A stretch of DNA of 64,000 bases. Source: Callaeas wilsoni. Its lineage: Eukaryota > Chordata > Aves > Passeriformes > Callaeidae. Positions 23,801 to 32,004 of the stretch are shown here, one piece after another. The position numbers and the translations under genes are program-made. A model generated the notes under the pieces. The model searched no databases and was not told where the DNA came from. It saw only the letters and a program-made list of their open reading frames with translations. Each line of letters opens with the position of its first letter. The stretch's first letter is position 1. The DNA lies in NCBI GenBank assembly GCA_013398955.1, contig VWPU01004038.1, forward strand, positions 1 through 64,000, in the 5' to 3' direction.

Positions 23801-26365
23801 TGAGGTCGATAGCCTAGATCCGATTTTTAATGTTCTTAACAATACTGCAAATTTGCTCATAACCATTAAGTAGGTAAAGAAATTTTCAACCTATTTTGGA
23901 AATAAACAGTTTATCAGGACTTGGAAGACGTTCACTTAGTTACTGGCACAAAGAGAAGCTGGGCAAAAAATTAAAGTTTCTATTTCAGTTGCCTCTTGAT
24001 GAAATACAGGCACTAATACTACACAGGAGAGCTCTTCAAATTAAAGTAATAAAAATCATGTCACTATAAAAAGATATTCTTATAATTTTGGAGGGTAGAT
24101 TTTTATCATTCCTATTTTTATTAATGCACATCAAATCTTTGCTGTTCAGAAAGAGACAGAGTCTTGAGAGAAATTATATGAAAATTTATTTTTCCTTAAA
24201 ACTTTAATGTTCATAATTCTGACATTGCTCAAAAGAGTATTGCAGTAAAATAAAGTCAAAGAGAATGGAGAAGAAAGACAGCAGAATATTTTTTTAAATT
24301 AATTTTCTCTAAAATATATTTTGCTATGTATAACCATTAGATTACCTGCTGATATATAGTTACTTTCAATGATGTCAGTAAGATTCCCTTCCAGAATGCT
24401 TTGAAATTTTACATGTTACTACACTGATGAAATATTTGAGCCCCCAAATTACTGAACAGGTGTAAATCTTTCTAAAATAGCAAAGAACACCTAATAGTCC
24501 TGCTACAAATAACTAGATCAGGCTATTGGGTATAATATGCTAAGTACAACTAGATCAGACTTGTTCTTTGCAGGTCACTTCCCTCAAATAATTCCTCTCT
24601 TCTCTACCCTCAGATGACCATCTCTCTCAAATTCCTGTCAGAAACCAAAGTAGGTGGAAGACAGAGGAAACAATGAGTTCAAAATTGAAGTTCTCAGGAG
24701 ATCCTCAATTTTAGCAGTTGTCTCAATGCAGTGCAAGTTCAAAAACCACAGGAAGCCTCTTTAGCCAGGGTTGAGCTCATGCTGCCAGTTTTACCTTGGC
24801 TTGACAAGGCAGACAACAAGGAGAGAGGAAGACAGGGCGAGGAAAACTTAGTGCCTTCCTTCTCATAACCTAAAAGCTTCTGACTTGCCATAGTTAATTC
24901 TCCTCTGCCAAATCAAGACAGAATCGGCCAGCTGGCTGCAACATTCTCAAAAGAATCATATATCTATATCTATATCTATATCTATATTTATATCTACATC
25001 TACATCTATATCTACATCTAGATCTAGATCTAGATCTATCTGTCTCCCCTTGGTTTCATTCTCTTAGGGAAACAGCATTACCGGACAGCTGTTTCGGAAA
25101 AAAGTGAGGTGAAAAAAGTGAGGTAAAAAAAGTGAGGTAAAAGGGAAAACCTTACATCTTTTGAGTCATTACCAGAAGAGACCTGAGGAACGCATAAACT
25201 CAGTATGTGCCAAGGCACTCAATTTTGTAGTATTTGCTCGCTGAGACAAGATCTGCTTGACAGTAACTTGCTTACCTACACTAAATTAACTTATTAAGTC
25301 CAATTTCTAGCTGGATCATGTAACCTTCACGGAAATCTCTTAAACACTGCCATGTCTCAAGGCCAAATTCTTTCCCTGGGGGTTAGAGTGCAATTCCCAT
25401 CCATTCAGGCACACCTCTTAAATACTACGGGAGAGGTTTAGTGGAGAACTGAATGAATGTGTGCTGGATCTAAATCCTGAACAGCTCAGACAAGTCCATG
25501 TTGTCCTCCTGGCAAGAGGATTTTTAGGAAGTTGCTCTTATGGCTCTGTCCAGCATCGGATGGCGATGTCTGGGCCCCTTAGCTTAATCACAGAAGAAGT
25601 TGAATGAGATGAAACCAGAATATTTAACTTTTCTCTAGTGTTACAAAAAAAACCTGGGAATCAAAACCTACATATTTTCCATCTTACACTAATTCATTGT
25701 GGTGAAAAGACAGTGTTATGTGGATGTCAGTCTCTTCTCTGAGTAACAAGCAGTAGGACAAGTGGAAGTGGACCCAAGTTGTGCCAGGGATGGTTTAGAT
25801 TGGCTATTAGGAAAACCTTTTTCACTGAAAGTGTTGTCAAACATTGCAACAGGCTGTCCAGGGAAGTGTCTGAGTCACCATTCCTCGAAAGTGTTTAAAA
25901 GACCTGTAGATGTGATGCTTAGGGACAAGGTTTAGTGGTGGACCTTGTAATAGTGTTTGGACTCAGTGATCTTAGAGGTATTTTCCAACCTAAATGATGC
26001 TGATCTAATTCAAGCCTCGGGTTATCTATTTTACACAGAAAAAAAAATACCTGGAGAAGGCAAATTCTTTGCTGGTTTTGCACACCACAGTAGCACGAAA
26101 CACACTTCCCAAAAATTAATTTTAAAAAATCAGCAAACATATGATGTGTGTAACTGAACTTCTAAACCATTAATTGCTTAATGTACATACACCTTACCCT
26201 GAAAACATGTTTTACATGTTCTTCATCAAAAGGTATTTGCATTTTTTCAAGCAGCCTCATGCAACCCTCTAAATCAATATTCCCAGTCTTGAAATCATTT
26301 TGAATGAGACTCCAAAACCATGTATGAGAGGTGCGATTAAGGAAGATCCTGGCCCACGAAATTGC
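1401..26365 (-). CDS. PLCZ1: PLCZ1, phospholipase C zeta: partial gene, seven coding exons (3' part off the left edge)
   Basis: This is a PI-specific phospholipase C, which cleaves PIP2 to IP3 and diacylglycerol. The zeta isoform is known as the sperm factor that triggers Ca2+ oscillations in the egg. Seven minus-strand exons (26198-26365, 22123-22357, 15329-15530, 13622-13766, 11622-11777, 3681-3911, 1401-1557) all have AG/GT borders. Their phases chain without error (0, 1, 2, 0, 0, 0, then an open phase-1 end). The translation gives EF-hand-like helices, then the X box, a charged linker and the first part of the Y box. No PH domain is seen, as expected for zeta rather than delta isoforms. 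All X-box catalytic positions are present: [21 protein letters not shown] and SLENHC. The remaining Y box and the C2 domain (roughly 200 or more residues) must lie beyond position 1. Identity rests on remembered family sequences. A delta-type PLC is the only alternative, and the short N-terminus and linker argue against it. Confidence 0.95.
1558..3680. other. PLCZ1 intron
   Basis: This is intron between the linker and Y-box exons. Apart from short AT-rich runs (for example ATTATTAATATTAATAATTC near 1610) I see nothing recognisable. Confidence 0.75.
3681..3911 (-). CDS. PLCZ1: PLCZ1 exon: XY linker, acidic then basic
   Basis: The exon has 77 whole codons (acceptor TTTTCTATAG, donor AAAG/GTAACT). 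It starts with the conserved end of the X box, [19 protein letters not shown] low-complexity linker follows: an acidic block at residues 36-49 ([14 protein letters not shown]) and a basic, proline-containing tail (residues 60-77, TKRKGDRR through PPPQKKTK). In mammals this linker is strongly basic and is thought to hold the enzyme on PIP2. Here the net charge is mixed. Confidence 0.93.
7446..7489. repeat. 22-bp direct duplication
   Basis: The block AGGTCATCAC(T/C)AACACACGC occurs twice in tandem with one base changed. It lies inside a PLCZ1 intron. Confidence 0.8.
9126..9630. repeat. (AAGAG)101 pentanucleotide satellite
   Basis: The array is 505 bp of uninterrupted AAGAG, exactly 101 units with no substitution. 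The plus strand is pure purine. The minus strand, which is the PLCZ1 sense strand, is pure pyrimidine (CTCTT). Three overlapping false ORFs of about 187 codons arise from it. Such polypurine mirror repeats can form triplex (H-DNA). The perfect uniformity suggests recent expansion, or a copy number fixed by assembly. Confidence 0.98.
10978..11053. repeat. About 40-bp tandem duplication around an undetermined base
   Basis: The block TTTTAGCTTCTGTAAA through AAATACAGC occurs twice, and an N (11016) sits at the junction. The two copies differ mainly in poly-A length. This may be a real duplication or an assembly join. Confidence 0.75.
11622..11777 (-). CDS. PLCZ1: PLCZ1 exon: end of X domain
   Basis: The exon has 52 whole codons between acceptor TATATTTCCAG and donor GAG/GTAATG. 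It contains [20 protein letters not shown], with the Glu of SLENHC as a Ca2+ ligand, then the helix region [13 protein letters not shown] and the conserved LPSPE motif. The flanking intron happens to stay open on both sides, so a simple ORF call overruns the exon. Confidence 0.95.
11778..13621. other. PLCZ1 intron
   Basis: This intron contains a short direct repeat (GGGAAATTGAGTAAAAATTA at about 12308 and again at about 12346). Nothing else is recognised. Confidence 0.75.
12306..12367. repeat. 38-bp-spaced direct repeat
   Basis: GGGAAATTGAGTAAAAATTA is present twice, separated by AAGGTGAAAGGTGAAAAA, which is itself a short internal repeat. Confidence 0.75.
13622..13766 (-). CDS. PLCZ1: PLCZ1 exon: X-domain catalytic core
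   Basis: The 145-bp exon enters in phase 2 (acceptor TTCTTCTGAAG). It encodes [31 protein letters not shown] and VIDKYAFM. It supplies the Glu and Asp Ca2+ ligands of EIDCWDG, where substitution of the Asp is known to kill the mammalian enzyme, and the second catalytic His of VYHGHT. The donor is ATG/GTATGT, phase 0. Confidence 0.95.
13767..15328. other. PLCZ1 intron with a long unexplained sense-strand open frame
   Basis: On the PLCZ1 strand, 14601-15182 stays open for 193 codons, the longest open frame here not caused by tandem repeats. Its middle is more GC-rich (about 14,740-14,960). I recognise no domain in the translation, and it ends in a hydrophobic run encoded by a poly-T tract. It could be a decayed insertion or chance. 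Confidence 0.6.
15329..15530 (-). CDS. PLCZ1: PLCZ1 exon: start of catalytic X domain
   Basis: The exon enters in phase 1, so the split codon reads GTG (V). It then reads [20 protein letters not shown], followed by [20 protein letters not shown]. The His-Asn in SSSHNTYL is the first catalytic His and a Ca2+-ligand Asn of PI-PLC enzymes. The exon ends GPSHLWGYT plus two bases (donor CCAG/GTATTT). Its length of 202 bp equals 66 whole codons plus two 2-base ends, which fits its neighbours exactly. Confidence 0.95.
15531..22122. other. PLCZ1 intron, 6.6 kb
   Basis: This intron lies between the second EF exon and the first X-box exon. It holds a (GT)n run at 17836-17863. A 92-codon minus-strand open frame at 16863-17141 has no recognised homology. 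Nothing else is identified. Confidence 0.75.
17836..17863. repeat. (TG)14 microsatellite
   Basis: This is an uninterrupted TG dinucleotide tract of 28 bp inside a PLCZ1 intron. Confidence 0.97.
22123..22357 (-). CDS. PLCZ1: PLCZ1 exon: second EF-hand segment and linker to X box
   Basis: The exon has 78 codons plus one base. It begins [20 protein letters not shown] and ends with [12 protein letters not shown], the conserved hinge (KYEPIEE in mammals) before the X box. The acceptor is TTTTTTCCTCAG and the donor is GAAG/GTATGC, so it leaves in phase 1. The EF loops lack a full set of Ca2+ ligands, as is usual for the second EF lobe of this family, which acts mainly as a structural platform. The mammalian counterpart of this segment supports high Ca2+ sensitivity. 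Confidence 0.93.
23381..23567 (-). CDS. Candidate alternative first exon of PLCZ1 (unproven)
   Basis: A sense-strand open segment is bounded by acceptor-like CACTTACTCAG and a consensus donor ATA/GTAAGT. It contains an ATG at 23525-23527 in good context (G at -3, G at +4). From that ATG it encodes 49 residues ([15 protein letters not shown] through GEAKPAI) and ends in phase 0, the phase of the next PLCZ1 exon at 22357. As an internal exon it would not fit, because its acceptor phase differs from the phase-0 donor upstream. I recognise no homology, and a chance open segment remains possible. Confidence 0.28.
24958..25040. repeat. Degenerate (TATCTA)n / (TAGATC)n hexanucleotide repeat
   Basis: TATCTA units grade into TACATC units and then GATCTA units, showing successive point changes spread by slippage. 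It lies in a PLCZ1 intron. Confidence 0.92.
25097..25141. repeat. Triple AAAAAAGTGAGGT repeat
   Basis: Three consecutive copies of an A-run followed by GTGAGGT, with a period of about 13-14 bp. Confidence 0.85.
25725..26010 (+). mobile_element. CR1 LINE, 5'-truncated 3' end
   Basis: The sequence follows the avian CR1 3' end block by block: AGTAACAAGCAGTAGGACAA, then GTTTAGATTGGCTATTAGGA, then CACTGAAAGTGTTGTCAA, then GTAGATGTGATGCTTAGGGA, and finally GATCTTAGAGGTATTTTCCA plus ACCTAAATGATGCTG. The terminal octamer repeat is mostly eroded. It is inserted about 190 bp from a PLCZ1 exon, antisense to the gene. CR1 is the dominant bird LINE and supports the host call. Confidence 0.93.
26198..26365 (-). 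CDS. PLCZ1: PLCZ1 exon: first EF-hand segment (56 codons)
   Basis: The exon reads [19 protein letters not shown], then [20 protein letters not shown]. This matches the start of mammalian PLC zeta (WFLSKIQDDF, RLLEKL, HVKQIF). The acceptor is a long pyrimidine tract ending AAAAG before GCA, and the donor is AGG/GTAAGG. Both borders are phase 0, and the donor joins directly to the next EF exon. Oddly, the exon is open nine codons upstream of the usual initiator position, and that position (26330-26332) is ACC rather than ATG. An in-frame TAA sits just upstream of the acceptor at 26369-26371. The first in-frame Met inside the exon is residue 36. A separate upstream exon is therefore expected, or the start has shifted. 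Confidence 0.88.
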
Positions 26366-27229
26366 CTTTTAACAGGGAGAGGAGGAGGAGAAGTTTAATT
26401 TTGTTAAACTTAAGAAGCTTGTGCTTTCCTTTTCTCATACTCTAGAACATCCTTGTCTTCTGACCTCTGAGAACGCGTCAGGCCCTGAGGTGTGCAGGAA
26501 GAGATTTCTGCTCTGTCCTCAGAGACTCTGAGGGCAGTGACCAGAAGGGCCGAAGAGAGGGTGTGAAGGAGATCAAGGGGTGGCCAGGGTGCAGAAAGGG
26601 GTGCAGTGAGAGGAGGGAAATGTGGGGAGGCTGAGAAGATTCAGCAGCACGGAACAGTGGGGAGTGCCAGGAAACATCAAGGAGTGAGTGCTCCCAGCAC
26701 TGCGCCCACCCAAACATTGCCAGCCGGCCCTGGCTGCCCCAGGCCCTCTCTGCCACCCTGCTGCGGGTCTCCTGTGTGCCCAGGCCAGGTCCAGGCCTGA
26801 GCGGAAAGAGATGTGTGGGGGGATCCCAAGGGCAGCTGTCACAGGGCAGAGAGGGGAGAGGAGAAGGGAGCAGAGGAAAAGGATATCTATCTTCATCCAT
26901 GGTGGCTGTACATCGCCTGCTCCAGTCCCTTCACTGCGGTGGCATTGCCGGCACCTCGCTTGGGCTCACAGCGGGCTCCTCATGCCACCGTGCCCTGCGC
27001 GAATGGCATGGAATGCTTGCTCCCCCATCCTTCCAGCGTCGCTCCAGTGCCGCTCTGGTGATGTCACAAACTGCGGGCCTCCGGCCCCCCTTCCTGCCAC
27101 TGCTCCGCCACCCTGCCACCATCTCGTGCCTTTTCCTTCCAGCACAAAGTGTCTCCCAGGTGCTGCCCTCATCCACCATCTCCCACCCTGAGGACATCCC
27201 ATACCCCCAGCACGTGCACCGGGCAGGAG
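26366..27229. promoter_or_regulatory. GC-rich PLCZ1/CAPZA3 intergenic block, candidate bidirectional promoter
   Basis: Between the first recognised PLCZ1 exon and the CAPZA3 relic, base composition changes sharply from AT-rich to GC-rich. The GC-rich stretch runs from about 26,460 and continues into the relic to about 27,570, with scattered CpGs (for example near 26,940-27,060). In mammals the two genes share one short head-to-head promoter. Any unseen 5' exon of PLCZ1 should lie here. The long open frames on both strands in this block are explained by the GC content. I see no clear TATA box, and the promoter role is inferred from position. Confidence 0.4.
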
Positions 27230-28033
27230 CTGTGTGAGGCACAGTAGGCCTTTTGCAGCCAGCTGTCCCCATGTCCTCCTCGCGAGTTTGGCCAGCTTGT
27301 CCCAGGTCCCTGCTGTCGTCTGAGGTGACAAGCTGGTGAGGCAGGAGTCTGTCATCAAAACAACATCTTCCCCCAAATAACCAGGAGCACTGTGTTACCA
27401 ACAACTTGGTGGGAAACCCCTTCTTTGGGCCTTGGGGAACCAGCCGGCTCCAGGGCAGGGTGTGATGGTGGATGTTGGATGGTGGAATCGGAGAGGCCAC
27501 CCCAGCGGGCTGGGAGGCCACCCGAGCTCCCACTTCCCTGCAGGGAACTGCTCAAAACCCGCCTGGGGAAGAGCAGCTGTCCATGTCCTCTTTCAAGGCA
27601 CACCAGTATCAACCTTCAAACCATGGTGACAGCCTTTGGAAATCAGGCTGGACTTTGGCCCTGCCTCCATTTCCCACTCATTCTACAGGGATTCTTCTCC
27701 AGGCAAACTGCTTCAAAGTTGCCAGCTTCCATGTAGCTGTCAGCAAGCCTAAGTGAGACTCTAAATGTGACAGACCAAAGGCAGTTTGCCACAGATTTTA
27801 TGAAACTTGTGAAAGCTGAGGACACCAAGTTTTGTATTGACATTCTGGAAAACATTCAGGTTTTGTCAGAGGATATATGGAGGGAAAAATCTGTTGAGGA
27901 ATTCCCTATTACTCACACTTTTATGAACTGGAATAAACTATGGAATGAACAACATGTGAACACCAAGGTCTTCACCGCAGGAGTGCCTCAATGCTTGCTG
28001 AAATACCGTCTTTGATATGATGACCAAAATAAA
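27230..28033 (+). pseudogene. CAPZA3: CAPZA3-like pseudogene (F-actin capping protein alpha-3), intronless, multiply frameshifted
   Basis: Capping protein alpha pairs with beta to cap actin barbed ends, and alpha-3 is the testis form. Landmarks appear in family order but in shifting frames: PPREF at 27275-27289 (family PPGEF); DKLVRQE at 27327-27347; possibly LVGNPFF near 27406-27426; HFPAGNCSK at 27531-27557 (HYPKGNC); HQYQPSNH through LWKSGW and on to SFHVAVSKP at 27598-27750; and TLNVTDQ through FPITHTFMNWNKLW (family LPVTRTxIDWNKIL) from about 27752 to the TGA at 28013-28015. The 23-residue tail after the WNK motif resembles the long alpha-3 tail, not the short alpha-1/2 tail. AATAAA follows at 28028. 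At least five frame changes and an in-frame stop make it non-functional. The 5' boundary is uncertain. An alpha-1/2 retrocopy is possible, but the position beside PLCZ1 favours CAPZA3. Confidence 0.8.
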
Positions 28034-31000
28034 AAAAGGGGGAAAAAAGACAAAATGGAGTTGTTTAATTGATTTATTTCTGGATCACTCAGGAGAGTAC
28101 AGAGACAACCATCTGTCAGTCACCACTTTAAAAATAATTTAGGTCTGCAGTGACTGGAAATAATTTGCTTTTTGTTTTTATTTTTTTTACTTTCTTCGTT
28201 GACTATTCAAGTACTTTACTAGTAATTGTCAAAATGTCAAAGGCAGCACAGTGCTTCACGTGAGGTAGTAAGCAAATTCTTACTTTCTTTTGTAATTTTA
28301 ACCAAAATTATATTCATTTATGTAACGTCACACCAAATGAAAAATGAAACATTGATTATAAGGAAGTTCATAAGGTAGATTGGCAAATATATTGGGACAT
28401 TTTATCTATTTTTTTTTCATTTCTACTGAAACCCTGTAAATTCAGCCTTCAGGTTTTGCTTGTGCATATATCTCTGAATCCCTAATACAGGCATGTGAAC
28501 AAAAGGAAGATCAGGACATAGGAGAAGTAAATTTCTTATGGCTAGTGCAGAAGCTATTTCAGGACTGACCAGGGATGCATGCTGGGGGTTGCAGCATTAA
28601 AGAATAAAGTAATGCTACATCCCCTCTCCCAGTATTTATTACAAAGGCCAAAGGAATGCATGTGATTTCGGTTTACTTTCAGACTGTGATAGTGATTATT
28701 TCCTAACATTTATCACAATTATTACAAATGCCTACCATCCTTGCTGTTTTCCGTAAACATGACTTTTAATTAGAGTTTCAATAGAAACAAAGTTTAATTT
28801 CAAGCACTGCTGTAAACACTACACTTTTAAAAAATATTGGTGAGAACATTTAAGCATTATTCTTACAAATATTAGATGTTTTTAATGTAAGCATCAGATT
28901 TTGCTGTTGCTCATCACAGCTGGTGGGAATTGCAGTGCCACATGGGTTGAACACGCCTGTTTGTAAATACTCAGCTGCGGCTTTATAGATCCACTACCAA
29001 CGGGCCATGGTTGGTTTCATTGCCTTGGTTTTAAAATGTAGTAAAGAACTACACATTGCTAATAATTTGGGGGAGAAAAAACATTGTGAAAAAATGGACA
29101 AATTCAGTTTACTCTTTGGATGAAAAATGAAGATTTTGCATATTTACTGCCCCCTGATTTGGAAGGTTCCTTTCTCTATGTATCTGGACATGACAATTAA
29201 TTTCCCAGATAAACAAATGCAGCTGAATAGGGAGAAGGATGGAGCATGGAGATGATTTTCTGTGCTCCCTCGGTTCTTCACAGAGAGCTGCATTACCTAT
29301 GGGTCATTCTCTTTTCACCCCACAGCTGCTACTGAGATCCATCCAACACCAATCCAGCCCTTTAGTGCCTATGTTGCTGCTGGAGACCATTCAATGAGCA
29401 AGCAGCTGTCTTTACATGGAATTTGGTTGACTATGTTATTATTTCTTTATTGAAAGTAAAAGTAATTTTATTAAAAATGTTACACAACCCAGGGCTGCTA
29501 TAATGAAGATGGCCTGTTGCAAGTGTAATTCATGTCTGCAGTACCAAAAAATAGAAGAAATTTTGGACATAGATTTAAGTGCTAACAGAAACAGATATAG
29601 CACTAGAAATCCTGGATTGGGAAAAAAATCACTTTTTTCAAACACAAATATTGAACAAACAATATGAAACAGTAGAGGACGATGAAAAAGACTAAGCAGA
29701 CAAATGACTTTTGGTTTCAACATTTATTCCACCAGATCAATCCCTTATGAGGTGCAAATAAATGGCATTTTTCAATATACCGTTTGGTTCTGTAGAATTA
29801 AATTCTCTCTTTTTTAAAATGCTATTTCTTTGTGGCAAAACTGTAGTAAGGAGTGCAATAATAAAAAGCATTTAATATTTTAGTATCAGTCTATCAGTCT
29901 ACCTTTATGAACTTTCCATTTTCTTTCAATTTCCTTTCTCTATAAAAGAGACAATCTGTGAAACCAGAATCTGCAACGAAAGCTGCTCAGAAGGATGGAA
30001 TTTTGGCAGAGTAAATGTTCTGATCTAAATGAAAATGCTCGCTCATTTTTTTGCAAGACTATGAAATTAATCTGGAAAAGCTAATTACAAAACAGGCTTT
30101 GTCAATTTTCCCTCTACATTCTCCAGGATGGGCTTGGATTTTTTTCTTTTTAATTTCTTTTGGAAAGTGGAAACTTGGGGAAGAATAAACAGTATGAAAA
30201 GAAACTGAAGGTGTACAACTCCACGGAAAACTTCACTGAACTTTTATTTATACACTTTTGTGGCTCTGAATGTCTTTGAGATTTAGTTGCAACTGCTTGC
30301 TTTGTTTGCAAGAGATTTTTTGTTGTTGCATAGGGAATACATGCCAACTTTCATTATCTTTGTTCCTAAAATAGCCTCCTTTTCTCTCTAATGCTGTGAA
30401 AACCATGCACATTCCTATAGCTGCTTGCAGATCCACCTCTTTTTATTTTCAGTTCCTTGTATTTTAACAAAAGAAATGAAGGATTGGCATATATAACATA
30501 CGTATATTTGTATATACAACAAGAACAAAAATCCAAGTTTTCCAGCTGTATCAGGCAGCAGGTTTCCACTGCAGTCGGGAGTACAGCATACCTGGAATTT
30601 AAGCTCTGTCCTATTTACCATCATAACTATCCGCTGTAAAAGACTTGCTTTGTGCCTGCAAAAATACATTATCATCAGGTATCTTTTGGTTCTTCTTACC
30701 TTGGATTGCTACTGAGCGGCCATGGCTCTTTGTCACAAGAAGATTACCTACTCCAGAAGTTCAGAACAGTTTTTTACATGGAGATGTAATTTTCTTTCAG
30801 AATAAAATGGGAATTTTGTTGAAACTCTGCTCCTCCATTTACAGGCTTGCAGACTCATTGGAATCATCAAGTTGGTACAAATGTACCTGAGCCAAATTGG
30901 CTCAAATTTTTTAGTTCTGATAATAATTTTGAATCTATCATTAATTGTTGCTGTAAAGAAAATTACCATTTTTACCATGCCAGTAACATTAGAGTTTAGC

Positions 31001-31939
31001 TTGGACTTCATTGTCAGCCTACAGCTGCATTAAAATGAGAAGACACTCAGTATTTGGACTGAATATTTAATGTTCACATTATAAAGTTTGCTTCATGTTT
31101 TGCTAGTACTCTAGCAGGTGGAAAACCTATCAAAATGAAAACAATGAAACAAGCTTAATGATTTCATTTTCAAATATACGTGTGGAATTAAAAGCTAATT
31201 TATTTTTTGTTTCAGAATAGATAGACAAATCTGTAACAGGCAATAAAGACTCCAGTTATCTGTTGGCAGAAAGCAAAGCCTATCAGTATTCCTAGTCATT
31301 GGAAGAAATTCATGTTTTCCTCTATACATTTTCCAAAAATTCTTTCTTTGCTTCATTCATGGAATGGAAAAGACAATTTTTATAAAACAAAAGACCTTGC
31401 TTGCATGTCTTCCAGCTTGTAGTCTGTACTAAAATCTCCACCGTATGCCTTACTCCCCATTCCTTTCCAAATTGTGGGAAAGAAAATATGATTTTGAAAC
31501 AGAAGAAATATAAATGAAGGAAATCTAAAGAACCTTCTGTCAAGTGTCTCTCTCTCACTGAGCTCAAACAATCAACACATTAATGCTACAGCTATAGTAA
31601 GGCTAAATTCAAGGATTATTTTCCCTTCTACAGTAAGAATGGTTTAAAATGTTCCAATAAATCTGAAAAAGCAGATTTATTAGAGGCCAAGCGCAAGATA
31701 TTTTCCAAGTCTGTATGTCAGTATGCCATTCCTGCCCAAATAGTGGATTTTATAGACCTTTTTAATGAAAGCTTTAGAGTTATAAAAAATGCCGAATGGT
31801 TTCAAAAAGTCACTATTTCAAAAAATAACTATTTTGAGCTATTCAAAGCATAATACCCTGGGATTCTCCAAAGTTACAATACATGTTTATTATAGAAAGA
31901 CTTTGGAATTGCCGCCATACAAAAGTGAGGGAATAAGAG

Positions 31940-31941
<2 letters not shown>

Positions 31942-32002
<61 letters not shown>
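31942..32002. repeat. (AAT)20 trinucleotide repeat
   Basis: This is an uninterrupted ATA/AAT tract of about 61 bp. It explains the poly-isoleucine open frame there. Confidence 0.97.

Positions 32003-32004
<2 letters not shown>

Larger units (their letters stand above)
22358..26197. other. PLCZ1 intron with candidate exon, hexanucleotide repeat and CR1
   Basis: This intron lies between the two EF exons. It contains the candidate exon at 23381-23567, a TATCTA-type repeat at 24958-25040, a triple 14-bp repeat at 25097-25141 and a CR1 3' end at 25725-26010. Confidence 0.8.

Noticed and set aside
26478..27533. Several overlapping 100-200-codon frames on both strands
   Set aside because: These are GC-rich chance frames. 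The plus-strand similarity to capping protein jumps between frames, so no single frame is the gene.
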